Shown in pieces: positions 23,672 to 35,284 of a stretch of DNA of 64,000 nucleotides. Made by a program: the position numbers and the translations under genes. Origin of the DNA: Ulota crispa. Lineage: Eukaryota; Streptophyta; Bryopsida; Orthotrichales; Orthotrichaceae. The stretch is from assembly GCA_963920765.1 (NCBI GenBank), contig OY987248.1:3229001-3293000 (forward strand). The letters are read 5' to 3'. Every line of letters begins with the position of its first letter. Position 1 is the first letter of the stretch. Under the pieces are notes generated by a model, which saw only the letters and a program-made list of their open reading frames with translations, searched no databases and had not been told where the DNA came from.

Positions 23672-26309
23672 CACCACTAACAATCACATATCTGAATTTC
23701 AATTTTATAAATTAGCCCAAATCATATAATATCACGCTTTCCATTTATTTATTTTATAGAGAAGACAATGCTAGATTGCACCACTCAAATAGAGCTTGGC
23801 TATAAATGAGCCAAAATTTTGAGGATTGTATTCCTAGATGAATTACAATTTTTAAATAATAATGTGATGAAATTGCCAACTTAGATAAAAACAAAAAAGA
23901 GGATACAATTATCTCTATTCCGTATACACGTGAATGTACAAATTTGTGGCTTTACCAAAAGTGCTTAGTATTGTCATTCTAGCACTCACTTAGTATACTG
24001 CATAAACGCATTTGTAAGCCCAAGGTGGAAAAGCCCAAATATATGTATGCATTGTAAGTATAAAAGTCAAAATTGGCCCCATATTTTGAAGCCAGTCAAT
24101 TTTATCTCCTTCCACTCTGCTACACTAAACTGAGGTCAATGAATCCAAACTTGAATGCAAACTTCGCAAATTCAATCTTCCAATGGTAAATTTCTAAAAT
24201 TTAATGTGTCTTGCCTAGTGAAAAGTCTAAACTTTTTTACTCAAAGCGCACATCTCACCAGCATATAAGCTATGGGTATGTAATTACTTCCCTGTTGTTT
24301 ATATGAAACTAATGTTTTAGGAGTAAGTTCTTTTAGGGAACTCCTCCCTCACCGTGCATGCTTGAGCATCTGCTACCACATTAATATTTGAAAAGTATTG
24401 CTTGACAAATTGCTTAACCCCTGTTGTTGAGGTTGCATTAGTTTATTCTTCCACATGGCACGGGGATGCCTGATTTCAACTAAGCTTACATATCAATTTT
24501 TCAACAGCACTATGTAGTGATGTGCATACTGGTAGTTAGAAAATGTGTACTTGGGAAGCGAATTTCTGGTCCATTTGCACTTGTTCACTATGATTACTCT
24601 GAATACTAACAAAATTTGTAACATGAACAATATTAATTTTACCTTGTTAGCGGTATGAATGAATCCTTCTCTCTTAGGAGGAATTTTTACCATGGGTAGA
24701 TAACAAAACAGGGCACAAGTGAAGTGTTGTTAAATGTTGTTGATAAGTGTATATTGTAAAGGTAAATATCTGAAAATAAATAGTTATTTTGGGGAAAATC
24801 CATCACATGACCGAAGTACTTTTCTACAAAGATGGAATTGATAATAATTGAATTATAAACAACATGATTTTAAACTATCAAATTTATTCACATGGGGAGC
24901 ACAAGATAACATGATTGAATTGCATATAGCTTTAAAATTAAAATTGGATTTTTTTGATGGTGTGAGCACAATTGTAAGATAAATTGGCCAGGCATTGATA
25001 AAAACTCAATTATGGAGTATTTTGATTTTTTGGTTAAATAGTTAGATCTTTACGATATTTAGAATGTTTTAAGTAGATAAACGTTGACAACTAAATATTT
25101 AGTGTCCCATCCATTGTTTTATACAAATCACCAGTTAGGGTCGACTTCCATGCTGCATTAGAATTAGAGAACTGCAAAAATAACAAAGGTGTTACAAAAC
25201 CATGTATAAAAATAGTAGGAGCTACAAAACCATATATGGAAGTGTAATGACAAGATTTATTTTGCAAAAAGCAGAGTAATTTAGCTGATTCCAATGCAAC
25301 ATAGAAGTTTGCCTCCAATCACATATGTACTTCAGTCAGAAAATAGGAATATCTGAGCTAGTCTGCTTGCCTGAGCACAAGCTAAACTTACAAACAAGTT
25401 CAAAAATAAATCCTTCATTAGAGTTCTTCACATTGTATACCGTAAAAAGAACAAATTCAAAATGCAAACGCAGTATTCTGTAGAAATAAGAGAGATAACT
25501 CAAACTCTCGAACTTATTAAAAAAAAACTAAGTGTACAGTGTAGTTGACAAAACTCAGAGGTCCATTGTCATGACTCTGATCAACTTCTCTCGTATAAAG
25601 TCACTAATTGACTCGTACTCCTCTGTTTGGGAAAGAGTGGTAACCAAACAACATATTAAAATCGATAGCAAATCACTAGACTTGCGTGGATGCTGATACC
25701 TAAAGCCTAAACACTGAAAACCTATATTCGCCATCCTCGCTACTTTGATGCGACGCAATGCAAAGCAAAGCAATGAGAATTACTACTTTGTCACCACGGT
25801 TGCCGAGGTATTCTGCAAAATTGAGCAGCAAGAGAAATCACTTCACATAAAACAATGAAGGAGACTGCTTCCAAGAGCTCCATCCACAGTAGCCTCCAAA
25901 ACCCTAAACCCCTATTCCCTGCAAGCTCACGCAATTGTTGCTCATGGTGTTCGGCATTGTAAGTTTCTGATTGTGTCCTGGAATGCATTGCAACAAGTTA
26001 ATTGGTCAGCAACGTAGTCTATCGCCCTAAACCTGAAACCCTAAACCCAAAGCCAAAAAAATAGACAGTGCACCTTTGGAAGCAAACAGTCAATGCTAAT
26101 AACTGACGAGTGTTCCAAACTGTAGGATATGATTTCAAACTTCTATAACTACATATGGAAGCGACCAGTTGTAGCCCTTTGGCCATAGAGTTTCTTACAA
26201 GCTTAAGCAAACAGGATAAAGAACCACCCTGAAATCTACGTAACCCTGATTGAAACAAAAGCCCAACCTTGATTGACTTGGGTGGGGGTAGTAGCAGTAA
26301 TACCATGAT
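23672..26309. other. Intergenic DNA and PURM 3' flank
   Basis: AT-rich from 23672 to about 25300. A fragment near 24060-24230 resembles one arm of foldback family C. From about 25550 to 26306 composition rises and several telo-box-like CCCTAAAC motifs appear. On the minus strand here an open stretch from about 25991 starts at an ATG, and a 24-codon stretch after a possible acceptor (cccaaacag, near 25626) ends at 25558; together they could be a small unrecognised gene, or part of the PURM 3' untranslated region. I cannot support a definite gene. Confidence 0.35.
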
Positions 26310-28368
26310 TTAATGGAAGGTCACGCCTTCCCCCTTCACGATGTCACCCAAGCGATACACTTGGCCATACGAAGAGTCTTGAGAGACGATGGCCTCGGCC
26401 ACGTCGTGAGTGACGATGAGAACCATGCCGATGCCCATATTGAAAGTCCGCCGCATTTCGGCATCCTCCACACCGCCTGACTCTTGCAACCACTTGAAGA
26501 TGGACAGCACTTCCCAGGAGCCTACATCCACGTTCACCCCCAGACCCTTGGGGAACACCCGGGGGATGTTGTCGGTAAATCCGCCACCGGTGATGTGAGC
26601 CATGCCCTTAATCTGAAACTTGGCCAAGAGCTCCAGTACCTGTCCGCACAAAACCACAAAAAAAAAACTCCTCTAGCTCAGACATCAAACATTTCAAAAA
26701 ACAACAGCAGAAAGGCAAAAAGGATTCCCTGACTGAATGAAGTACAAAAACATACAAGATGCTCTTTACAAGCAGCAGCAGCAGCATCAGTAGAAACAGA
26801 GACAAAAAAGGCACACAAAAAGTGTTCGAGACATTTCTCCAACGCTCATTGAAGTGTAAAAGCTTTTACTGCACTCAGCGAATCATTATAGCAATCTGAT
26901 CTAGGCCAAGCTCAGTTTTACTGCTGTTGCAAGCTACGGCTATTACCTAGCTCCAGCAATATGAATACAAGAAAAACGCAAAGAAAACCACTGAAAGCTG
27001 TCTCTGCCACCGGATGAAGCAATTCGCAGCTTTCTTACACTTGCATTGCTCCACAAAAACTGATTACATTCGAAACCCGGCATGCGAAAAGCAAAAAACC
27101 TCCAAACCCTACCAACCTCCAATGCAACACACTCGACCCGCTCTGGTGATACTGCCTTGAGTAGAAACAGACTCATGCACGTTTACACAATACGACGGAT
27201 TCTGAGGATGAACAAACAATGTGCAACAACAAACTGTATCACTCGAGAGAGCCGAGTATAAAATACAAATTTATTGCCCTACTATAACAAGAGTCCGCGA
27301 ATGAGACGAAGACATGTACCAGAGGTGTAATGCAAATAATTCGACACGAACAATCAAGAATTTCTTAACTAAGTTAACATTGCCTCGATCTCTGCATACA
27401 TGACTCGACTGAAAAAGCTCCAGAGTACAGCACCGAAAACGAGGAGCGTGCTTCAATTGAAGTATGGTTGTAAAAGTGAAGGGTAAAGCAAGCAGAGATG
27501 CATGCGAGCATGGGGGGAGTTGGATGAGCACCTGCTTGACATAGATCGTGGTGGGTGTGAGCAGAGCCTCGCCGATGGAGACGCCGGGGGAGCCGGGCAA
27601 GGGGTCGTGCAGAGAAGCGCCAGACGAGGCGAGCACTTTGCGAACGAGGGAGAAGCCGTTGGAGTGCAGGCCGCTCGAGGGGAGGCCGAGGAGCACATCG
27701 CCGGCGACGATGGTGCGGCCGTCGACGAGGGCGTCCTTCTTCACGCTCCCCACGGCGAACCCGCTCAGGTCGTACTCGCCAGGCGCGTAGAAGCCGGGCA
27801 TCTCCGCGGTCTCGCCGCCCAGGAGCGCGCACTCCGACTGCTTGCAGCCGTCGACGATGCCCTTGATCACCTGCTCCGCCTGGTCGACGTCCAAGTGGCT
27901 GGTGGCGAAGTAGTCCAGGAAGAACATGGGCTTGGCGCCGCTCGTGATGATGTCGTTCACGCTCATCGCCACCAAGTCGATTCCGATCGTGTCGTGCTTG
28001 TCCATGTCGAACGCCAGCTTCAGCTTGGTTCCCACGCCGTCCGTCCCCGCTACCAAATAGGAGTCGCCGAACGGGAACAGCCCCCCGAATCCTCCGATCC
28101 CCGGCGTCATCTTCGCAATTCGCCGCACCAGCTCCGCGCCCGCGTCGATGTCCACCCCCGCGTCCTTGTACGTGAGCCCGTTCGCGCTCGCCGCAGCAGC
28201 TGCCATCGTCACCTTGGTCGCGCTAACCCGCATCGCTCCCTTCTGTTGCTGCTTTCCTCCCAAAAATCGCAGACCACTAGGTCCCGACGGGACTCCCTTC
28301 GCCACCGCCGCAGCTTGGGTCGCTGCAGGAGTGGCGACGCACGATATCGTCCCTCCCACGGCTGCCAT
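26310..28368 (-). CDS. PURM: Phosphoribosylformylglycinamidine cyclo-ligase (AIR synthetase), plastid
   Basis: Catalyses step 5 of purine synthesis: ATP-dependent ring closure of FGAM to AIR. Two exons, 27532-28368 and 26310-26639, joined in phase at [12 protein letters not shown], give 388 aa. About the first 65 residues are Ala/Ser/Lys-rich, fitting a chloroplast transit peptide (plant PURM also reaches mitochondria). The mature part shows [71 protein letters not shown], then [17 protein letters not shown], and ends ..[18 protein letters not shown] at 28368 is the first in frame. Exon 1 is markedly GC-rich against its surroundings, which opens a long antisense frame with no meaning. Intron 1 (26640-27531) contains the block shared with the Hikeshi leader. 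Confidence 0.95.
26812..27480 (-). repeat. ~670-bp block shared with the Hikeshi leader, copy B
   Basis: Inverted relative to copy A at 17134-17800, and therefore sense with respect to PURM. It starts about 51 bp into intron 1 and ends about 170 bp before its acceptor. Long runs are identical, including GGTTGGTAGGGTTTGGAGGT and GTAAGAAAGCTGCGAATTGC. Confidence 0.88.
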
Positions 28369-28442
28369 CACTACAACAAAATTCACAACACAAAAACCTC
28401 GCACACAAGAAACTTCGGCAAAAGCAAGCAAGCAAGGCAGCG

Positions 28443-28453
28443 AAACCCTAAAA
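28443..28453 (-). promoter_or_regulatory. Telo-box-like motif at the PURM leader
   Basis: AACCCTAAAAA lies about 75 bp upstream of the PURM ATG, in the probable leader or core promoter. Role inferred from the motif only. Confidence 0.3.
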
Positions 28454-28700
28454 AAGCCGGGAATTGGCGAAACCCAAGAGGGGCAGAGAAAGTGGTGAAT
28501 TGGGGGAGAAGAAAATGGGGTGTCGGTTCAGTATGAGAAATGCATAGCAGATTTGCAGGGGAAGAGTGTGGAGATGCGACCGAGGGTAGCGGCGAATCAT
28601 CCACGCGAGATGCGAATGAATTCGTATCTATCTCTCTCTCGTGCGCGTGCCGACAAGCCTACGTGGACAGTTGTTCAGCCTCGACCGGATGAGAGTGGGT

Positions 28701-29649
28701 TTAACCCCTAAATGCCCAAGGGTGTTTTTGTCGTTTTGAGAAGGTAGTTTTGAAGTTTTTGAATTGTCTTTATAAGATCATCATTAAACATCAAAAAGAA
28801 ATTGTAATCAAAAAGAAATTGTAATTGTTGAATCTTAAATTTTAAGGTTTTTGAATGGCACTACTCAAAAAGAATCCTAAATGGTCGTGCGGATTTTTAG
28901 ATATTTGTGATTGAATGATGATGAGTATGGAATTTTTTGTTTTTTTTTTAACTGCCCAAAATTTCTAATGCAAATTGGCAACTCTTAAATACAAAATTGG
29001 GAGACAACCACTTAGGATGCTTTAGTTAGGATGCTTTAGTGTTTATTGTTGTTACTTCAAAACCAATGGCTCCTCTTCCAAATCCATGACCACAATTTCT
29101 CAAATGAACTTGCAATGCAATTGTCAAAACACAACCGTCTCATACAAAGAAATTTTCAACTTCAATTATTGACCAAAAATCATTATGAATGAAAGAAAAT
29201 TCTACAGTGAAAGGATCCTAATTTCTATAACAAAGACATTCCAAGTGAAATTAGTCCAAAAGCACTTTTAGATTTTGTTAAATGTCAAAATTTTAGTAAA
29301 AAGGCCTTTATTGCCCGAGGGAGTGCCCAAGGGAAATCTTCACCTTTTGCTCAACTTGATGCTCGTCTTTTCAATGTGGCAACTTCTCATAGGCTTTGTG
29401 ACACTATCCACAACACTATTCATGACACTATTCACAATTGAAAATGTATGCTTGTAGTTAACCTTCCACCAAAAAAAAATGGAATAAGATATGAAGGAAG
29501 TTGAATTTGAACGGTGAAGCTAACTTCAATGCGCAACTTTTCCACAAAAAAACCTCAAAACAATAAAATCCGTAACTTCAATAGGATTTCAAAGTTTCTT
29601 GAAATTTTTTGATCATCAGAATTTGGTACCTTGGGCATTTAGGGGTTAA
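28701..29649. mobile_element. TTAA-bounded element, subfamily A, copy 2 (949 bp, best ends)
   Basis: TTAA on both sides, then a perfect 17-bp inverted repeat CCCCTAAATGCCCAAGG at each end. No long ORF. It lies about 330 bp upstream of the PURM start codon, probably at the edge of its promoter. Its right-hand TTAA overlaps the start of a family B MITE. Confidence 0.82.
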
Positions 29650-29976
29650 GTTAGTCTGCTCATAAACCGTCCAGGCATTAAAACTGCCCACCTTCTCAGT
29701 TGTACCCTTGCTGTACATGTTTTTAGTCATTGTTTTCAAAAATGTACAAATTGTGTACATTTGAGAAGGTGGGCAGTTTTAGAGACCTATGGCCTTTCCA
29801 CTTCAAAATTTCATAACTAATTCCACAAAATTCCAAAAAATATGAAATAACTTGGGTTAGATGTCAATTCTTCTTGTTTTTCAGGGAAAATTTATTGAAA
29901 ACTAGTTCAATAAGTTTCACCTCCCAAAAATCCAACTTCAACCCTTAGATGGACGGTTTATGAGCACACTGCCTTA
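29647..29976. mobile_element. TA-flanked MITE family B, copy 2
   Basis: Ends TA-AGTTAGTCTGCTCATAAACCG and, reversed, TA-AGGCAGTGTGCTCATAAACCG. The interior matches 16460-16792 over long runs such as GAGACCTATGGCCTTTCCAC. Shares its left TA with the right TTAA of the preceding element. Confidence 0.8.
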
Positions 29977-30025
29977 TTTTTTGTTGTTTTGTTGGTAGGC
30001 TAACTGGCACCAGTACATGGTTGCT

Positions 30026-30090
30026 AAAGTGTGAGCGTGGAGCAGGGAGCAATGAGCGTTGAGCGATGAGCAGTGAGCGTTGAGCGGTGG
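30026..30090. repeat. Short GAGCGTTGAGC tandem array
   Basis: Imperfect units of GAGCGTTGAGCGATGAGCAG type repeat about three to four times, in a GC-richer island just before a very AT-rich tract. Confidence 0.7.
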
Positions 30091-30099
30091 GCAAACTTT

Positions 30100-32017
30100 T
30101 CATGGAAATTGAAAAATTGAAACTGATATTCTAGTGATTTTTATATGTTTGTAAATATGCAAAAATGTCACTACATGAATAGAAATTTTGGATGGTATTT
30201 GAAATTCATCCATTAAGACAAACAAATGAAAAACAATACCAAGTGGATGAATGTAGATGAAAATAGGACAACAATTATGATGAAAATACATTTAGGAAGA
30301 TACATTATAAAAAAATCAAGGGAGACAATTAAAAACTAGAAAATACAAAATTTCATTGATACCCACTTTTCGAAAGAAAGAAAAATCAAGTATAAGATTT
30401 CTTGCATTACTAACAATTTCAAAAAAAGAATATCAAGAATAGATTTACATTGAACCTTTCATATATTATTCTTATATTTTTGTTGTACTCTCAATTCAAA
30501 AGAATCCAAAATCCTTAATTTTTAATTTGCAATTTTGAACACTTTCAAATTTTGAGGATTAAAATCTACAATAATAGCAGTGAAATAAATATTATAATCC
30601 CAATAAGAAGAAATTTGAATTTATATCTTGAACTTTACAATGAAAGTACATTTTTTAATTACCGCTTTGATACTTTTGAATATTGATATAGTATTTCCTT
30701 TAATATATTGTAAACATTTTCAAACAAATTTTGAACAAATATTTAATCAAAAAACAACTTTTGATAAAAACCTCTAAATTGAATAAACTTGTAAAATCAT
30801 TTGAAACAAAAAATTCACTACAATTCCCTTCATTTAGTACTTTACCATATTGAAAATGCTAAAATACTTTCTAATTTTTTATTAAATAAGAAGAATGTAA
30901 AATAAAATTGAATTGTTTTTCATTGTGAATGATTATAACATTAAAAAAATGTTAGTAAAAACAAAAATATATTGCTAGTTTATAAAATCTTTGGAGACAC
31001 ATTGAGGCATTTGAAAACCCTAAAAAAATATTTGGCATTTTTGTCCGTAAGTTTTTTAATTTAAAAGGGATTTAAAAAAAATTGTTTGATTAAACAAAAT
31101 TAGGTTCAATCAAATTTTTTTTTAATTTTTTTTAATTTCAAATTTTGATCAATTATTAAATAATTACTTATCAGTTTATTAGAGTTTGTTAAATAATACA
31201 AAATATATTTTGACATTTGATATGAAATTTTTGATGAATTTTTATCGGCTCTTAAACTTTTTTTTTCATTATTTAAATATTTTAATTTGAATACCTTTAT
31301 ATCTAATTTGTTTTTTTGATATCAATTTTGTTTAAATCAATTTTATATTTAAATAAATCTTTTTTATATAATTTCCATAGATAAAATTTAGCATAATTAA
31401 TTAAAATAACCATCCTTTTTTTATTAAAATGTAGGATTTTGCAACAACTGAATCCGTTTCATCCCCAATTTTTAAATTTTGAATTATGTTTTTTTTACTA
31501 AATAGAATTCATGACTTTTTTTTATAATTTGCTGAATTGAAAAAAATAGTATTAGAATTTTCCAATTGAATTATTGAATTTAAATTATTTTATTCTAAAG
31601 GATTTTCTATTTCAAAAATTATTTTTTCACAAAAAGTAAATTTTTTTTTTGTTTTTCAATAAAAAGCTTTGATGTTTTTTTATTTTGATTATTTCACAAA
31701 TTAAAATAACTTTATTAAATTTATAATAAATATATTTAGTTTTTTTTTTACTATTATTACAATTTTTTTTAAATTTTGTTTCAGTTTAATAAAATTTGAT
31801 CAAATATATTTTTTGTTCTTTTTCTGAAATTTATAATATTTATAATAAAACATTTTATTAACTAAAAATAAATTTTTAGAAAAATAATTTTAAATTAACT
31901 AATCTTTATTTGAAAATTAAGTATAAAATTGTGAGAAAATATTATAAATTTTTCATTTTTTTTAAACCTTTTTTCTATTACAACTTTTGTTTTTTCTCTT
32001 TCTGTTTTAGAAACTTC
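30100..32017. other. ~1.9-kb extremely AT-rich tract
   Basis: Long runs of A and T with frequent TTTTTT, AAATTT and TAAATA words and very few G or C. No coding potential. It could be a matrix-attachment-type region or the decayed interior of a retroelement, since a direct repeat lies at 30776 and again at 32018. Confidence 0.6.
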
Positions 32018-32247
32018 AAAATTGAATAATCTTGTAAAATCATTAGAAATACAAAATTCACTACAATTTTCTTCATTTAGTAATTTACCATATTGAAAAT
32101 GCTAAGATATTTTCTAATTCTTTATCAAATAAGAAGAATGTAAAAAAAAAAATTGAACTATTTTTCATTGTGAATGATTATAAAATTAAAAAAGTATTAG
32201 TAAAAACATAAATATATTGCTAGTTTATAAAATCTTTGGAGAAACAC
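30776..32247. repeat. Direct repeat pair (~228 bp, 1.24 kb apart)
   Basis: Copies at about 30776-30999 and 32018-32247 in the same orientation, sharing runs such as TTTACCATATTGAAAATGCT and TGCTAGTTTATAAAATCTTT. The arrangement resembles long terminal repeats around an AT-rich interior, but no TG..CA ends, primer-binding site or protein is evident. The right copy supplies the last codons of the small gene at 32225. Confidence 0.75.
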
Positions 32248-32691
32248 TTTTATTTCCTCCCAGTTTAGTGGACTCCTCCTTGAGCTTGTTGCAGTCTTGC
32301 TGCAAAGTCTCCAAGTGTCGTGAAGCCTCCTCTAGCTTGAAATTGAGAAGCTCAATCAAAGCTCTCATCTGAGCCTCAACAGAAGTCATGCGGTCCTTGG
32401 TTGCCTGTGTACGGATTCGCTGAGCCTCATGTGCAATATCCATCTTCTCAAAGTGTGGGGTCATGGTGGTGTATCGTATATACTCATTCAACCCCACGGT
32501 GGCCGTGTACATGGAGCCTATCACCATAAAGACCAAGAAAGGAGTATCCGAAAGCTTCTGCATAACAAAAACAACAAGATTAAAAAACAAAAAACCAAAT
32601 AAGAAAAAAATAACAAAAAGCAAAGAAAATTCTCTTTTACCTCATAGGTGACTAATTTTTCCATGGTCGCATTTGCAATTGTCACAAACAT
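32225..32691 (-). CDS. Small membrane-anchored coiled-coil protein, unknown function
   Basis: Two exons, 32641-32691 and 32225-32557, with donor GAG/gtaaaa and acceptor tgcag, in phase, give 127 aa. Residues 1-17 are a short N-terminus with a second Met at 10; residues about 21-40 (DTPFLVFMVIGSMYTATVGL) form one hydrophobic helix; the rest is strongly charged and heptad-patterned (MTSVEAQMRALIELLNFKLEEASRHLETLQQDCNK in part), so probably a coiled coil facing one side of a membrane. I do not recognise the family. Codon composition is clearly more gene-like than the AT-rich flanks. The final seven codons and the stop come from the flanking direct repeat, so the C-terminus may be truncated or replaced. 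Confidence 0.5.
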
Positions 32692-32925
32692 TCTTTTAGA
32701 AAATTTAATACAAGTTTAATTGAAAATCAACTACAGATTGTTGTTTTTTTGTTGATTTGGACGCGTTAGTTTGGATGCTTTTTAACAAGGGTTTGTTGTT
32801 TTTTTGTTGGTTTTCTATTATTTTTTTGTTATTTTAATGTTAATTATGTGTTGGTTTTTCTTCAATAATTTTTTTTTCATAGTGGAAAGTTATAACATGA
32901 GAAAAAAATACATGTACTAGATGGC

Positions 32926-33070
32926 AAGGTGCCCCACCAAAGCAATTACTGGCTGAGCTGGTCACCGCAAGCTTGTGACCAGTTGAACAGGTTGCAGCTG
33001 CAGGTCATGGAGGAGATTCAAACCGCCAACCTTGTAGGCCGAAACCCCATGTGAATCACTTAGTGCATTT
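32926..33070 (+). mobile_element. tRNA-like / SINE-like sequence
   Basis: TGGCTGAGCTGG (32950) fits an RNA polymerase III A box and GAGATTCAAACCG (33013) a degenerate B box, about 60 bp apart. It is not a foldable intact tRNA. A GC-richer island in AT-rich DNA. Most likely a SINE or decayed tRNA relic. Confidence 0.35.
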
Positions 33071-34945
33071 TATAATTGACGTGTAACATAATATAGCAAG
33101 GATTTTATTCATTTTGAGATAAAAATTATAACAAATGTACAAATAAAAAAGAAAACATTCAAAGTCCTAAATTTATTATAAATAATATAGGTACACCACA
33201 AATCTAAGACATTAATTTTTTTACAATTTATATAGAGGCACAAGATTTGGCATTATCCTATGCACAAGACTGTATCTAGTGTGGATCTATACATGCAGCT
33301 AGGTATTCAAGGGGCTATGTTATATTAAATGAAAATTCAAAGCAAATGTGACTTAACAAAAACAATAAGAATTGAAAAAAACTCAGAATTTAAAACCATC
33401 CAAAATGTCATAGGTTCATAATATATGATTGGATTTACCTTGCAATTTTCATACAAAACATCATATTTGTAAAAACGTTGTGTTTGAATGTGCTTATTTT
33501 TTATAATTCATTATCATATTTAACCAAGTTATTAATAGATTTGATTGTTCATGTGCAAAAGACATTGTAGTATAGATTGGAATTCTAAAATAAAATGGAC
33601 ACTTTGAAATATGTGCAAACTAAATTGTAGTCTACATTTACTCTTGGCTAGTATTTTCTTCAATAAAATAAAATGAATCGTTTTGCATATTATTTGTTGC
33701 CAAATGCAAAAAGATAAATATTCTAAGATGAAATTGTAGCTGTTTAATATGATTTTTTTGCAATGTAACAAATATCATTTTTATTGTGAGATAACATAGA
33801 AAATCAATTTGTTAAGAAAATCAAACTAATGCTTAGGTACATAGCAATTGTAGCTTAAATAATAACAAATATAAATAGCTTGTAGAACTTATGTACAATT
33901 TTTGAACAATTAATGGATTTGCCAAGGAACAAGTTCCTAATTGATTGATGAAACCAATTTGAGGATTGTACATGGTTTTGCATTCACAACAAGACACTCA
34001 CAATTATTGGAATGTTACAAATTTATACAATGGGAGTTATGCTCATGTTATTTGTGATTTGTGACAATCTGTCACATCTGTAATGTGCAACAACCTAGGT
34101 TTTGACACAAGCATTTATTATAATACAAGGTTTATCACTTAGGAGTTATAGTTTCTAGAATGATGTGAATGTCAAATTAGTGGACATTAGACAACAAGCT
34201 CATCATTTACTAAATGTTTTGAAGTTTTTTTAAGCTCAAATTGTACTACATAAAAAGTTGCTTTTGAAGTTTAGCTACAACTTACAAATAAACTCACTTG
34301 TAAAGTTGTCAAAAGATAGTGATCTTTGCTTTAAAACTCTTAGAATTTTAGAACTATTTGAAAAGAATTCACTCCAAAGATCTTATGGTTGGTTATGTAA
34401 CACGTACTTTCTCATACTTAAAAAGGAAAGTTATCCACATTAAAATTACACCAAACCAACTAAAGCCCATGATTTTTTGCTTTAAATTTCTTTTCAATTG
34501 AATTCTATTGGTTACATTGGTACTTTGATTTGAAACAAAATATGTCTCTTGAAATTTTGCTAACCAGTTTTTTTGAAGTTTTGATTTTGAAACTTTATTG
34601 TATAATAAGAAGCATGTTAATGGTTTTCCTTACTTAATTGAGATTAGACAACTCCAAAACTTCACAAATTTTATTTTATTGTTAGTTTGCTCCCCAAACA
34701 GTTGTTCTCTCTTAAATGAGAAAATACTTGTTTTACTTCAGAAAGAAAATCTATTTCAGTTACTTCAATCCTCTGGTCCTAGTTTAATTTTGAATTGTGG
34801 TGCACAGATTTCCTCAAGAAGGACTCCAAAGTAAGATTGGTTTACAGGACATTGATATAATTACCATTCACGGGTTTGATAGAAGTTCGTGATTATCTCA
34901 CCCTAATTCAAACAGGTTCATATTTTTAACAATTCTCAAACTTTA
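33071..34945. other. AT-rich intergenic DNA
   Basis: No gene, clear TIR element or RNA gene seen. Short ORFs have no domain-like character. Confidence 0.5.
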
Positions 34946-35266
34946 CCTACATCAAATAGTGCATTTAGGTTGCCTTAACAATTAGTTTGTCTTATCTTGG
35001 TAAAGTTACCTTATGATTTACCCTTGGCCACCTGGAGGTGCATGCAACTCTCTTTATCTTACAACAATTCTTGATTTTGTTTAAAATTCTAGATTCCTTA
35101 CTTTTTGTCTTTGATGCTTGTTATTGCACCCAACCTTTGCATGCTTCCTCCATTATCTATCACAATAATTATTGACTAAAGTTATTGCAATCTTTGTAAA
35201 TATTTAAATAGTGTGAAATGTTGAGAAATTAGTACGAGGCAACCTAAATATACAATTTGATGTAGG
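34946..35266. mobile_element. MITE family E, copy 1
   Basis: Left CCTACATCAAATAGTGCATT then TAGGTTGCCT; right, reversed, CCTACATCAAATTGTATATT then TAGGTTGCCT. Interior GGAGGTGCATGCAACTCTCT and AATAATTATTGAC-type blocks recur in the copy inside TTLL12 (62018-62326). Confidence 0.8.
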
Positions 35267-35284
35267 TGTCAAAAACATGAAGTT

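Noticed and set aside
25555-25991. Small two-exon gene downstream of PURM
   Set aside because: A possible start and a possible last exon can be seen, but no convincing donor links them and no family is recognised; left as a note.
27502-28536. 344-codon plus-strand ORF over the PURM gene
   Set aside because: Exact antisense shadow of the GC-rich PURM exon 1, which has all the family's motifs in the other strand.
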